Shown: piece by piece, positions 16,341 to 28,185 of the stretch | How positions within the stretch are numbered: the stretch's first letter is position 1 | Layout of the letters: each line of letters begins with the position of its first letter | Origin: Neisseria mucosa | Lineage (GTDB): Bacteria > Pseudomonadota > Gammaproteobacteria > Burkholderiales > Neisseriaceae | Length of the DNA: 64,000 nucleotides | Direction: 5' to 3' | NCBI RefSeq assembly: GCF_013267835.1 | Contig: NZ_CP053939.1 | Location: forward strand, 2,046,001 to 2,110,000 | Made by a program: the position numbers and the translations under genes | Notes under the pieces: generated by a model | The model's input: the letters and a program-made list of their open reading frames with translations, nothing else | Databases searched by the model: none | What the model was told of the DNA's origin: nothing

Positions 16341-17714
16341 TTACAGCACCATCGCGGCAATCCAGCCGGCAACCATCAGCGGGATATTGTAGTGGATAAA
16401 GGTCGGGATAACCGAATCGCGGATGTGGTCGTGTTGACCGTCGGCGTTCAAACCCATGGTCGGGCCGAGCGTTGAGTCGGAAGCGGGGGAGCCCGCATCG
16501 CCCAGCGCGCCTGCCGTGCCGACGATGGCCACGGTAGCCATTGGGGAGAAGCCCAAGCTGATGCACAAAGGCACATAAATTGCGGTAATAATCGGCAAGG
16601 TGGAGAAAGACGAGCCGATGCCCATGGTTACCAGCAGGCCGACAAACAGCATGGTAAAGGCGGCCATGCCTTTATTGCTTCCGAACAAAGCCATGCTGCG
16701 TTCGACCAAAGGCTGGATGTCGCCGGTCGCGTTCATGACGGCGGCGAAACCTTGTGCCGCAATCATAATAAAGCCGACCATCGCCATCATTTTGATGCCT
16801 TCGCCGAACACATCACTGGCGGCGGAGCGGTTCATCACGCCCAACATCATAAACACGGCAAAGCCCAACATCGCGCCCAATACCAGCGAACCATCATACA
16901 AAAGCTGAATGGCAAAACACACGGCAATCGCTACGGCCGCTACCAAGCTGCGATAGGTTGACGGCTCTTGCTGCTGCACCGCTTCACGGTTGTCTTCCGT
17001 ATCGGCGGCGTTGTTTTGATAAATGCGCGGCTTGCGGTAGTGCAAGAAGGCCAGCAGCAAGCCGGACACCATGCCCAAAGCCGGAATCGCCATTGCGTGC
17101 ATCACATTGATACCGCCGGTGTCCATGCCTGCCGAGCGGATATTGCCCAACATGATGTCGTTCAAGAAGATGGCGCCGAAACCGTAAGGCAGGAACATAT
17201 AAGTCGTTACCAAGCCAAACGTAATCACGCAGGCCACCAGGCGGCGGTCGAGTTTCAAACGGTTGAACACCAACAGCAGCGGCGGAATAATCATTGGGAT
17301 AAACGCGATATGAATCGGCACAACGTTTTGGCTCATCACGCCCATGCACAAAATAATCGCCAGCAGCATCCATTTGACCGCGCCTTCGCCTTTCGCATTG
17401 CCTTCGCCGCCGTTGAGCTTGCGGATAATCACGCCGGCGAGCTGTTGCGGCAGGCCGGAATGCGTGATGGCCATGGCAAACGCGCCGAGCATGGCATAAG
17501 ACAGCGCGATTTGCGCCCCGCCTTTCAGGCCTTCGTTAAAAACAGGAATAATCCCTTGCTGCACCACATCGCCGGCCGCGTTGGTTACATTCTCCAAAGG
17601 CATACCGGCCACCAAGCCGCCGACAAACGCGCCGACAGCCAAGCTGAGCACCACATGCACGCGCGATAAAGACAGCGCCAGCATGATGATGACCGCAATT
17701 ACAACCGCATTCAT
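16341..17714 (-). CDS. Na+/H+ antiporter family membrane protein (NhaC/YuiF-like)
   Basis: 457-residue inner-membrane protein with about eleven to twelve hydrophobic segments. It starts with the short N-terminal antiporter domain (AVVIAVIIMLALSLSRVHVVLSLAVGAFVGGLVAG is too long to cite in full but spans residues 3-38) and has a core with GDAGSPASDSTLGPT near the C-terminus, a conserved ion-path motif of the NhaC/Na_H_antiporter superfamily. It likely exchanges Na+ and H+, though some YuiF members carry amino acids. It is followed immediately by slyX. Transcription starts from the right, near 17715-17760. Confidence 0.85.
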   Translation of the reverse strand: MNAVVIAVIIMLALSLSRVHVVLSLAVGAFVGGLVAGMPLENVTNAAGDVVQQGIIPVFNEGLKGGAQIALSYAMLGAFAMAITHSGLPQQLAGVIIRKLNGGEGNAKGEGAVKWMLLAIILCMGVMSQNVVPIHIAFIPMIIPPLLLVFNRLKLDRRLVACVITFGLVTTYMFLPYGFGAIFLNDIMLGNIRSAGMDTGGINVMHAMAIPALGMVSGLLLAFLHYRKPRIYQNNAADTEDNREAVQQQEPSTYRSLVAAVAIAVCFAIQLLYDGSLVLGAMLGFAVFMMLGVMNRSAASDVFGEGIKMMAMVGFIMIAAQGFAAVMNATGDIQPLVERSMALFGSNKGMAAFTMLFVGLLVTMGIGSSFSTLPIITAIYVPLCISLGFSPMATVAIVGTAGALGDAGSPASDSTLGPTMGLNADGQHDHIRDSVIPTFIHYNIPLMVAGWIAAMVL

Positions 17715-17820
17715 ATCATTCTCCGTTGTTCAGACGGCCCGTTATGTAAAAACAGGCAATCGTCTGTTTACATATTACAAATAAACATCATAACCCAAGC
17801 AGGAAGCCTTTGCAAAAAAC

Positions 17821-17865
17821 GGCAGGCCGTCTGAAAACCAAACCATCAACTTTCAGACGGCCTGC
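17821..17865. repeat. Inverted DUS pair in the antiporter-MFS intergenic region
   Basis: GCAGGCCGTCTGAAA and its reverse complement with a 14-nt loop. No T run follows, so a termination role is doubtful. The rest of the 348-nt gap (17715-18062) holds one more single DUS (17735-17744) and a possible -10 TAAAAT (17964-17969) but no gene I can support. Confidence 0.7.
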
Positions 17866-18062
17866 TGTGAACCCTTATTCAGCGTTTTAGTAGGGCGTGC
17901 GTTCTGGCGATAAAAATATCCAAAAAACACGCGCTTCCTATTCTTTGCATAGGGTACCAATGTTAAAATCGACACAATGTTTCGGTTTCAGGTTTGTCAC
18001 TGAAATTAAAGCATTTATTGCTAAAACCCAATTCAATCATACACAAACAAAGGAAAGAAGTG

Positions 18063-19382
18063 ATGGATATTCTGACGCGGCTGCACAATCTGCCGCCCTC
18101 CCGCTTTCATTACAAACTTCTGGTTTTGGTCGGCATAGGTTGGCTGTTTGATGCCATGGATACAGGCTTGGTGTCGTTTGTATTGCCGGCTTTGGGCAAA
18201 GATTGGGCGTTGGCTCCGGCGCAGTTGGGTTGGATTGTCAGCATTGCCTTTGTCGGCATGGCTTTGGGTGCGGTATTCAGCGGCTGGCTGGCGGACAGGT
18301 TCGGACGGAAAACCGTTTTTGCCGGCACGATGGTGGTGTACAGCATTGCCACAGGTTTGTGCGCGCTCGCGCCTGATTTGACGGTTTTGCTGGTGTGCCG
18401 CTTTTTTGTCGGCGTCGGCTTGGGCGGCCAACTGCCCGTCGCCGTGTCGCTGGTCAGCGAATATGCGCCGCCGAAAGTACGCGGCCGTTTTATTGTGTTG
18501 CTGGAAAGCTTTTGGGGCTTGGGCTGGCTCTCGGCCGCGCTGGTGTCTTATTTCTTTATTCCGCAAACTGGCTGGCACAGCGCGTTTTTATTCGGCGCCT
18601 TGCCCCTGTTTTATGTGCCGTTGGTGTTGAAATTCGTTCCCGAATCCGTGCCTTATCTGCTTTCCCGCGGCAAAACTAACGAAGCGCATCATTTGGTATC
18701 CGCGCTGGAAATTCAATCGGGCATCACGCCGCCGACAGAAGCCGTTGCCGCACCGGCCGCCCCGCGCGAACGCATCCGCTTCTTCCAACTTTGGCAACAT
18801 CCGTTTGCACGGCGCACGCTGATGTTGTGGCTGGTTTGGTTCGGCATCGTGTTTTCGTATTACGGCATTTTCACTTGGTTGCCCAAATTGCTGGTCGAGC
18901 AGGGCAATACCGTGGTCAAAACCTTTGAATATGTGTTGGTAATGATTGTTGCGCAACTGCCCGGCTATATAGCCGCCGCGGCCTTGGTGGAAAGAATCGG
19001 CCGCAAAGCAACGCTGGCAGGCTTCCTGGCCGCGTGCGCCGCGTGCGCATGGTTTTTCGGACAAAGCACCACTGCGGCCGAAGTCATGGTCTGGGGTAGC
19101 CTGATGTCCTTCTTCAACTTGGGCGCATGGGGCGTTTTGTACACCTACACCCCCGAACTCTACCCCTTGCGCTTCCGTGCCTTCGCATCCGGCTGGGCAG
19201 GCGCCATCGGCCGCGTCGGCGGCATACTCGCGCCCATGGTGGTGGCGGCGATGGTTGGCAACAGCGGCGGCTTCGGCAATATCTTTATGATGTTTGCGCT
19301 GGTTATGCTGCTGATTGTGGCGGTAATCTTGGTATTGGGTGAAGAAACCAAAGGCCGTACGCTGGAAGACATCAGCCAATAA
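18063..19382 (+). CDS. MFS transporter, NiaP/YceI-like
   Basis: 439-residue major facilitator with twelve hydrophobic segments and the MFS A-motif GWLADRFGRKT after TM2. TM1 contains GIGWLFDAMDTGLVSFVLPAL (cited in part: FDAMDTGLVSF), close to the NiaP/YceI group that carries nicotinate or related aromatic acids; the substrate is therefore a guess. ATG 18063 has AAGGAAAG 6 nt upstream and is preferred to an upstream ATG at 17994, whose extension is not hydrophobic or conserved. It is a single-gene unit closed by a DUS-pair terminator. Confidence 0.87.
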   Translation: MDILTRLHNLPPSRFHYKLLVLVGIGWLFDAMDTGLVSFVLPALGKDWALAPAQLGWIVSIAFVGMALGAVFSGWLADRFGRKTVFAGTMVVYSIATGLCALAPDLTVLLVCRFFVGVGLGGQLPVAVSLVSEYAPPKVRGRFIVLLESFWGLGWLSAALVSYFFIPQTGWHSAFLFGALPLFYVPLVLKFVPESVPYLLSRGKTNEAHHLVSALEIQSGITPPTEAVAAPAAPRERIRFFQLWQHPFARRTLMLWLVWFGIVFSYYGIFTWLPKLLVEQGNTVVKTFEYVLVMIVAQLPGYIAAAALVERIGRKATLAGFLAACAACAWFFGQSTTAAEVMVWGSLMSFFNLGAWGVLYTYTPELYPLRFRAFASGWAGAIGRVGGILAPMVVAAMVGNSGGFGNIFMMFALVMLLIVAVILVLGEETKGRTLEDISQ

Positions 19383-19397
19383 AAGGCATATATAAAT

Positions 19398-19434
19398 AAA
19401 GGCCGTCTGAAAAATATTTTCAGACGGCCTTTTT
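19398..19434 (+). terminator. DUS-pair terminator after the MFS gene
   Basis: AAAGGCCGTCTGAAAA and its reverse complement with a 4-nt loop, followed by five T residues. Confidence 0.88.
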
Positions 19435-19603
19435 CATTTACGTTTGTAATTTTAATACATCAATTTTCTGTTTTTATCTTAATTATCGAGGAAAGCGACG
19501 AAAAATAACCGTCTTTGTTTTTGTGTAGATAAAAATATTATACGTCAAAGAATTAAAATGAATAAACGATAAAATGGCCGTCTGAAAAGTTCAATCATGG
19601 TTT

Positions 19604-19645
19604 GTGATGTAGGTCAAAGCAAAATGTAACTAAATTACTTATAGT
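19604..19645 (+). promoter_or_regulatory. FNR-type site and -10 element upstream of adhE
   Basis: GTGAT-GTAG-GTCAA (19604-19617) matches the FNR half-sites TTGAT-N4-ATCAA at 8 of 10 bases. A -10 TATAGT (19640-19645) begins 22 nt after it, so the site centre is at about -41.5 relative to a start near 19652: the class II FNR activator position. No -35 box is present. Anaerobic induction of adhE is thus predicted. Confidence 0.7.
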
Positions 19646-19700
19646 TGTCGTAGTGAAAATTTATTGACCTTATTGCCACCTTTTATTAAGGAGATACACC

Positions 19701-22316
19701 ATGAACGCATCAGCCGACAACGTCGTCAGCCCAGCCGTAGCCGAGGTAAACAGCCTGGTTGAAAAGGGTTTACGGGCGTTGGATGAGTTTCTTAAGCTGG
19801 ATCAGGAGCAGATTGATTTTATTGTTGCCAAAGCCTCTATCGCCGCGCTGGACAAACATGGTGTGCTCGCCATGCACGCGGTGGAAGAAACAGGGCGCGG
19901 CGTGTTTGAGGATAAGGCGACGAAAAACCTGTTTGCCTGCGAAAACGTCGTGCGCCGCCTGCGCGATTTGAAAACCGTGGGCGTCATCAGCGAAAACGAT
20001 GTAACCGGCATTACGGAAATTGCCGATCCGGTCGGCGTGGTTTGCGGTATCGTGCCGACGACCAATCCGACTTCCACCACCATTTTCAAATCCCTCATTG
20101 CGCTGAAAACCCGCAATCCGATTATTTTCTCGTTCCACCCGTCCGCCCAGCAGTGTTCCGCCCATGCCGCGCGTATCGTGCGCGATGCGGCGATTGCGGC
20201 CGGTGCGCCGGAAAACTGTATCCAGTGGATTGAAAAGCCGTCTATGGAAGGCACTTCCGCGCTGATGAAGCATCCGGGCGTGGCAACGATTTTGGCGACC
20301 GGCGGCAATGCGATGGTGGAAGCCGCGTATTCTTGCGGCAAACCTGCGCTCGGCGTCGGGGCGGGCAACGTACCTGCTTATGTTGAAAAAACGGCGGACA
20401 TCAAACAGGTGGCGCACGATATTGTGATGTCGAAATCTTTCGATAACGGCATGGTGTGCGCCAGCGAGCAGGCGGTGATTGCCGATAAAGAGATTTACAA
20501 AGAGTTGGCCGAAGAATTCAAATCCTACGGCGTGTACTTTGCCAACAAAAAAGAAAAAGCCATGCTCGAAGAGTTTATCTTCGGCGTAACGGCGAATTGC
20601 GCCAGCTGCGGCGGCGCGAAACTCAATTCTGCCGTCGTGGGCAAACCGGCGGCATGGATTGCCGAACAGGCCGGGTTTAAAGTACCTGAAAAAACCAACA
20701 TCATCATCGCCGAATGCCGCGAAGTCGGCCCCAACGAGCCGCTGACCCGCGAAAAACTTTCGCCCGTTTTGGCCATGATTAAGGCGGATTCGACCGAACA
20801 AGGCTTGAAGTTCGCCGAAGAAATGGTCGCCTTTGACGGCTTGGGACACTCCGCCGCCATCCATACTGCCGACGAAGAATTGGTCAAAACGTTTGGCTCC
20901 CGCGTCAAAGCGCTGCGCGTGATTTGGAATTCGCCTTCCACCTTCGGCGGCATCGGCGACGTGTACAACGCCTTCCTGCCTTCTCTGACCCTCGGTTGCG
21001 GCTCTTACGGTAAAAACGCCGTCGGCGGCAACGTCAGCGCAGTCAATCTGTTAAACATCAAAAAAGTAGGCCGTCGGAGAAACAACATGCAATGGTTCAA
21101 AGTGCCCGCCAAAATCTATTTTGAACGCGATTCCATCCAATATCTGCAAGACATGAAAGACTGCGAAAAAGTCATGATTGTGACCGACCGTTCGATGGTT
21201 GATCTGGGCTTTGTCGATAAAATCACCTACCAGCTCCACCAACGCAAAAACAAAGTGACCATCCAGCTGTTTACCGATGTCGAAGCCGATCCGAGCGTCC
21301 AAACCGTCTATAAAGGCACGGATTTGATGCGCAGCTTCCAGCCCGACACCATCATTGCGCTGGGCGGCGGCTCGCCGATGGACGCGGCCAAAGCCATGTG
21401 GCTCTTCTACGAACAGCCGCAAGTCGATTTTGAAGACTTGGTGCAAAAATTCATGGACATCCGCAAACGCGCCTTCCGCTTCCCCGAATTGGGCCGCAAA
21501 GCCAAATTCATCGGCATTCCTACTACATCGGGTACCGGCTCCGAAGTGACTCCGTTTACCGTCATCAGCGACGGCGACAAAAAATATCCGATTGCCGACT
21601 ACTCGCTGACCCCGACCATTTCGATTGTCGATCCTGCGTTTACCATGACCGTACCGGCAAGCGTAACCGCCGATACCGGTTTGGACGTACTGACCCACGC
21701 CGTCGAAGCATACGTTTCCGTACTGGCCAACGACTTTACAGACGGCCTCGCCCTGCAAGCCATCAAGCTCGTGTTCCAATACCTCGAACGCTCCTACAAA
21801 CATGGTGCGGCCGATCCGGAAGCGCGCGAGCATATGCACAACGCCTCCACCATCGCAGGCATGGCGTTTGCCAATGCGTTCTTGGGCATCAACCACTCGA
21901 TGGCACACAAAATCGGCGGCAAATATCACGTTCCGCACGGCCGTGCCAACGCCATCCTGCTGCCTCACGTCATCCGCTACAACGGCACGCGTCCGCAGAA
22001 AACCGCCACTTGGCCGAAGTACAACTACTACAAAGCCGACCTGAAATATCAGGAAATCGCCCGTACTTTAGGCCTGCCATGCAGCACACCGGCAGAAGGC
22101 GTCGAATCCTTCGCCCGCGCCTGCCACGAACTGGCGGTCAACGTCGGCATCAAAATGTCGTTTAAAGAGCAGGGCATCGATGAGAAAACCTTCCTCGACG
22201 GCAGAAAAGAGCTGGCCATGATGTCTTTTGAAGACCAATGCACCCCGGCCAACCCGCGTCTGGCATTGGTCGCCGATATGGAAGAAATCCTGACCAAAGC
22301 CTATTACGGCGAATAA
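19701..22316 (+). CDS. adhE: Bifunctional acetaldehyde-CoA/alcohol dehydrogenase
   Basis: 871-residue AdhE, which reduces acetyl-CoA to acetaldehyde and then ethanol with two NADH, reoxidising NADH in fermentation. The N-terminal aldehyde dehydrogenase domain (about 10-440) has the thioester cysteine Cys253 in NGMVCASEQ; the C-terminal iron alcohol dehydrogenase domain (about 460-865) has GGGSPMDAAKAMW for NAD and the iron ligands in HSMAHKIGGKYHVPHG. GGAGATACACC precedes the ATG. The enzyme normally assembles into spirosomes. The linker between domains is coded by a degenerate DUS (near 21069). AdhE is unusual for Neisseria, which respire with oxygen or nitrite; N. meningitidis lacks it as far as I recall. 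Confidence 0.97.
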   Translation: MNASADNVVSPAVAEVNSLVEKGLRALDEFLKLDQEQIDFIVAKASIAALDKHGVLAMHAVEETGRGVFEDKATKNLFACENVVRRLRDLKTVGVISENDVTGITEIADPVGVVCGIVPTTNPTSTTIFKSLIALKTRNPIIFSFHPSAQQCSAHAARIVRDAAIAAGAPENCIQWIEKPSMEGTSALMKHPGVATILATGGNAMVEAAYSCGKPALGVGAGNVPAYVEKTADIKQVAHDIVMSKSFDNGMVCASEQAVIADKEIYKELAEEFKSYGVYFANKKEKAMLEEFIFGVTANCASCGGAKLNSAVVGKPAAWIAEQAGFKVPEKTNIIIAECREVGPNEPLTREKLSPVLAMIKADSTEQGLKFAEEMVAFDGLGHSAAIHTADEELVKTFGSRVKALRVIWNSPSTFGGIGDVYNAFLPSLTLGCGSYGKNAVGGNVSAVNLLNIKKVGRRRNNMQWFKVPAKIYFERDSIQYLQDMKDCEKVMIVTDRSMVDLGFVDKITYQLHQRKNKVTIQLFTDVEADPSVQTVYKGTDLMRSFQPDTIIALGGGSPMDAAKAMWLFYEQPQVDFEDLVQKFMDIRKRAFRFPELGRKAKFIGIPTTSGTGSEVTPFTVISDGDKKYPIADYSLTPTISIVDPAFTMTVPASVTADTGLDVLTHAVEAYVSVLANDFTDGLALQAIKLVFQYLERSYKHGAADPEAREHMHNASTIAGMAFANAFLGINHSMAHKIGGKYHVPHGRANAILLPHVIRYNGTRPQKTATWPKYNYYKADLKYQEIARTLGLPCSTPAEGVESFARACHELAVNVGIKMSFKEQGIDEKTFLDGRKELAMMSFEDQCTPANPRLALVADMEEILTKAYYGE

Positions 22317-22330
22317 AATCGGGTAGATAA

Positions 22331-22373
22331 AAAGACCGTCTGAAACCTGAATATAGGGTTTCAGACGGCCTTT
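22331..22373. terminator. DUS-pair terminator between adhE and leuS
   Basis: AAAGACCGTCTGAAACC (one DUS base changed) pairs with GGTTTCAGACGGCCTTT. It serves two convergent genes. Confidence 0.8.
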
Positions 22374-22401
22374 ATCCGTATGGCTAAACCTTAAAAGCGG
22401 T

Positions 22402-25260
<2,859 letters not shown>

Positions 25261-25422
25261 TTATAGCAGGTTGTCGGGCCTGTCGGTTTGACAAAGGCCG
25301 TCTGAATGTTTGGATGTCGGAAAAGCACAATTTCAGACGGCCTTGAAAATACTGACTTGAGTTTTTGATACTCGCCCACATATCCCACCCAGTTTGAATT
25401 CATTCTTAACACTATCAAAATT

Positions 25423-26586
25423 ATGAGCAATAAAGATTTTTACGAAACCCTTGGTGTTGCCCGCAGCGCTAGCGACGATGAAATCAAAAAAGCCTACCGC
25501 AAGCTGGCAATGAAATACCATCCCGACCGCAATCCTGACAACAAAGAAGCGGAAGAAAAATTTAAAGAAGTCCAAAAAGCTTACGACACCTTGTCTGACA
25601 AGGAAAAACGTACCATGTACGACCAATACGGCCATGCCGCGTTTGAACAGGGTGCAGGTGCGGGCGGATTCGGTGGCTTTGGCGGTTTCGGCGGCCAAGG
25701 CGGATTCGGTGGTGCGCAAGGCTTCGATTTTTCCGATATTTTCAGCCAAATGTTCGGCGGCGGTGCCGGCGGCCGCCAGCCGGATTACAGCGGCGCGGAC
25801 TTGCAGGTCGGCATAGAAATTTCGCTTGAAGAAGCCGCCAAAGGCGTGAAAAAACGCATCAATATTCCGACTTACGAAGAATGTGATGTCTGCCACGGCT
25901 CAGGTGCCAAACCGGGTACATCCGCATCGACTTGTTCGACCTGTCACGGCTCAGGCACGGTACATGTCCGCCAAGCCATTTTCCAAATGCAGCAGACTTG
26001 TCCGACTTGTCACGGTACAGGCAAAGAAATCAAAGATCCTTGCGTCAAATGCCGTGGCGAAGGCCGCACCAAAACCAGCAAAACGGTTGAAGTCAACATT
26101 CCGGCCGGTATCGACGACGGTCAACGCATCCGCTTGAGCGGCGAGGGCGAGCCGGGTCAACACGGCGCGCCGGCAGGCGATTTGTACGTCAATGTCCGCG
26201 TAAGACAGCACAAAATCTTCGAGCGCAATGGCTTGGACTTGCATTGCGAGTTGCCGATCAGCTTTGCCATTGCCGCATTGGGCGGTGAAGTCGAAGTGCC
26301 GACTTTGGACGGCAAAGTCAAACTGCACATTCCGAAAGAAACGCAAACCGGCCGCCGTATGCGCGTGAAAGGCAAAGGCATCAAGTCCCTGCGTTCCAGC
26401 TCGACCGGCGATTTGTACTGCCACATTTTGGTTGAAACACCGGTTAACCTGACCGACCGTCAGAAAGAGTTGTTGGAAGAATTTGAAAAAATCTCCTCCG
26501 GTCTTAATCTCAGCCAAACCCCGCGCAAGAAATCGTTTTGGGAAAAAGTAGGCGAGAAAGTAGGTGATTTGTTCTCCGATAATTAA
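25423..26586 (+). CDS. dnaJ: Chaperone DnaJ
   Basis: 387-residue type I Hsp40 that delivers unfolded proteins to DnaK and stimulates its ATPase. J domain with HPD (33-35), Gly/Phe-rich linker with repeated GGFGG (about 80-120), zinc domain with four CxxCxGxG motifs ([32 protein letters not shown]), then the C-terminal substrate-binding domain and a Lys/Phe tail. It starts at 25423 without an obvious Shine-Dalgarno. dnaK and grpE are not in the window. A long DUS-pair terminator follows. Confidence 0.98.
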   Translation: MSNKDFYETLGVARSASDDEIKKAYRKLAMKYHPDRNPDNKEAEEKFKEVQKAYDTLSDKEKRTMYDQYGHAAFEQGAGAGGFGGFGGFGGQGGFGGAQGFDFSDIFSQMFGGGAGGRQPDYSGADLQVGIEISLEEAAKGVKKRINIPTYEECDVCHGSGAKPGTSASTCSTCHGSGTVHVRQAIFQMQQTCPTCHGTGKEIKDPCVKCRGEGRTKTSKTVEVNIPAGIDDGQRIRLSGEGEPGQHGAPAGDLYVNVRVRQHKIFERNGLDLHCELPISFAIAALGGEVEVPTLDGKVKLHIPKETQTGRRMRVKGKGIKSLRSSSTGDLYCHILVETPVNLTDRQKELLEEFEKISSGLNLSQTPRKKSFWEKVGEKVGDLFSDN

Positions 26587-26595
26587 TCGCTGTGA

Positions 26596-26642
26596 AAAAG
26601 GCCGTCTGAAACCTGCTTGAATGAGGTTTCAGACGGCCTTTT
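26596..26642 (+). terminator. DUS-pair terminator after dnaJ
   Basis: AAAAGGCCGTCTGAAACCT pairs with its reverse complement (19-bp stem) around a 9-nt loop, ending in TTTT. Confidence 0.85.
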
Positions 26643-26654
26643 GTTTTCTTTTTG

Positions 26655-26683
26655 TTGCTTCAAGCCATGGTTTGCCTTACAAT
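26655..26683 (+). promoter_or_regulatory. sigma70 promoter of the mntX riboswitch leader
   Basis: -35 TTGCTT (26655-26660), a 17-nt spacer and -10 TACAAT (26678-26683), placing the start near 26690 at the 5' edge of the riboswitch. Confidence 0.65.
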
Positions 26684-26689
26684 TCGCGC

Positions 26690-26860
26690 TTCACTCTTAC
26701 GGGAGTAGCCATTCGGCGCAATGCCGAAACCGTTGTCAACATAATCGGCTTGTGCGGCCGTGGCAGCGGTATCTTCTCTGCTTTATCGGAAGACAGGCAA
26801 GACGTAAGCGTTGTCCATACCCTTGCGGGCGGTATGCACAGCGCTTTTTGTTTGCCCGCT
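26690..26860 (+). ncRNA. yybP-ykoY manganese riboswitch
   Basis: The leader has the two conserved loops of this class: GGGAGTAGCC (26701-26710) and GTCAACATAATCGGC (26734 onward). P1 is CTTAC (26696-26700) with GTAAG (26804-26808); TTCGGCGCAATGCCGAA (26712-26728) is a hairpin. Further down, CATACC pairs with GGTATG and GCGGGC (26825-26830) can pair with GCCCGC near 26855, a candidate expression platform. It precedes the Mn2+ exporter gene, the classic target: Mn2+ binding should raise expression. Confidence 0.85.
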
Positions 26861-26882
26861 TTTCGGTTGAGTATCTTAAATC

Positions 26883-27461
26883 ATGGAAGCTTTTTTCTCC
26901 TCGACGCTGGGCGTTGCCATTGCCGAAATCGGCGATAAAACGCAATTGCTGGCGCTCTTTTTGGCAGCACGTTTTGCCCACAAGAACGCGATTGTTGCCG
27001 GTATCTTTATTGCAACCCTGTTGAACCATCTTGTTTCAGCCGCACTCGGTGTCTGGCTGGCATCCGCTATTTCGCCCGAAGTCATGAAATGGGTGGTCGG
27101 CGGCAGCTTTATTGCGGTCGGATTATGGCTGCTGTTGCCGGATAAAGATGAAGACCCTGACAGCAAGTGGCTGAAATACGGCGCATTTACGGCGACGGTC
27201 GTCCTGTTTTTCTTGGCGGAAATTGGCGATAAAACGCAGATTGCGACGGTTCTTTTGGCGGCAAAATACCAATCTATCCTGCTCGTCGTGGTCGGCAGTA
27301 TCGCCGGTTTGATGATTGCTTCCGTGCCTGCCGTGTATTTGGGCGAAATGCTGATGCGCAAAATTCCGGCCAAAGCAGTGCGTATTGCCGCATGTATCTT
27401 GTTCTGTCTGCTGGGTATTTTGACCCTGCTGGGCGATGGTATCGTGTTGAAGGCCGTCTGA
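26883..27461 (+). CDS. mntX: Manganese exporter MntX (GDT1/TMEM165 family)
   Basis: 192-residue inner-membrane protein of the UPF0016/GDT1 family with six hydrophobic segments. The two hallmark ExGDKT motifs are present: EIGDKTQLL (about residues 15-23) and EIGDKTQIA (about 112-120), whose acidic residues bind the transported ion. The family member in N. meningitidis, MntX, exports Mn2+. The 193-nt leader holds a yybP-ykoY manganese riboswitch, which strongly supports the function. The next gene, a pseudouridine synthase, starts 2 nt after the stop region and overlaps a DUS, so they are probably one unit. Confidence 0.93.
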   Translation: MEAFFSSTLGVAIAEIGDKTQLLALFLAARFAHKNAIVAGIFIATLLNHLVSAALGVWLASAISPEVMKWVVGGSFIAVGLWLLLPDKDEDPDSKWLKYGAFTATVVLFFLAEIGDKTQIATVLLAAKYQSILLVVVGSIAGLMIASVPAVYLGEMLMRKIPAKAVRIAACILFCLLGILTLLGDGIVLKAV

Positions 27462-27462
27462 A

Positions 27463-28122
27463 ATGTGGGACATTGTTTTTGAACACAAAGACTTTGTGGT
27501 CATTAATAAGCCTTGCGGGGTATCGGTGCACAGCGAATCGGAAGGGGAGGTTTGCCTGACCGCATCGCTGGCGCAGAAGCTCGGCGTTGAACGCGTGTGG
27601 CTGGTTCACCGTTTGGACAAAGCCACCAGCGGCCTGTTACTGCTTGCGCTCAACCGCGACAGCGCGGCGGCTTTATCGACGCAGTTTGCCGAGAAAACCA
27701 TGCGTAAAACTTATTTGGCACTCGGTACGCACAAGCCGGCGAAGAAGCAGGGCTGGGTGAAAGGCGGTATGGCGCGTTCGCGGCGCGGTACATGGAAGCT
27801 GACGCGTGACGAGGATAATTTTGCCGTTACCCGTTTCAGCAGCCAAAGCCTGAAGCCCGGTTTGCGCCTGTTTGTGTTGCAACCGTTTACCGGCAAAACC
27901 CATCAGCTGCGCGTGGCCATGAAAAGCATAGGCAGTCCGATTTTGGGCGATACGCTGTATGGCGGCGATGAGGCGGAACATCTGTTTCTGCACGCTTGGC
28001 GTTTGGTTTTCGACTATCGTGGCGAGCATTTCGATATTCGGGTTGCTCCCGATAAAACATGGCCGTCTGAAATCGATTTGTCGGCATGTTTGGGTTCGGA
28101 TGAATCTGAAGAGAAGCAGTGA
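27463..28122 (+). CDS. RluA-family pseudouridine synthase
   Basis: 219-residue member of the RluA superfamily that isomerises uridine to pseudouridine in RNA. The catalytic aspartate is in HRLDKATSG (about residues 49-57); KTYLALGTH and GKTHQLRVAMKSIGSPILGD are the second and third family motifs. It lacks an S4 domain. It resembles the small TIGR01621-type group; the target base is unknown. The start codon lies directly after the DUS GCCGTCTGAA (27451-27460), so the uptake sequence occupies the ribosome-binding region. It probably shares the mntX transcript. Confidence 0.88.
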   Translation: MWDIVFEHKDFVVINKPCGVSVHSESEGEVCLTASLAQKLGVERVWLVHRLDKATSGLLLLALNRDSAAALSTQFAEKTMRKTYLALGTHKPAKKQGWVKGGMARSRRGTWKLTRDEDNFAVTRFSSQSLKPGLRLFVLQPFTGKTHQLRVAMKSIGSPILGDTLYGGDEAEHLFLHAWRLVFDYRGEHFDIRVAPDKTWPSEIDLSACLGSDESEEKQ

Positions 28123-28137
28123 AATTTTTGTGTATTG

Positions 28138-28172
28138 AAAAGGCCGTCTGAAAATTGTTTAGACGGCCTTTT
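28138..28172. terminator. DUS-pair terminator between the pseudouridine synthase gene and metR
   Basis: AAAAGGCCGTCT pairs with AGACGGCCTTTT; the right half-DUS reads GTTTAGACGGCC, one base off the consensus. Confidence 0.8.
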
Positions 28173-28185
28173 GATTGTTTCAAGT

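Noticed and set aside
17994-18062. Upstream extension of the MFS gene
   Set aside because: Basic, non-hydrophobic extension; AAGGAAAG sits before the internal ATG at 18063.
26621-26938. 105-residue ORF upstream of mntX
   Set aside because: It covers the dnaJ terminator and the manganese riboswitch and runs out of frame into mntX.
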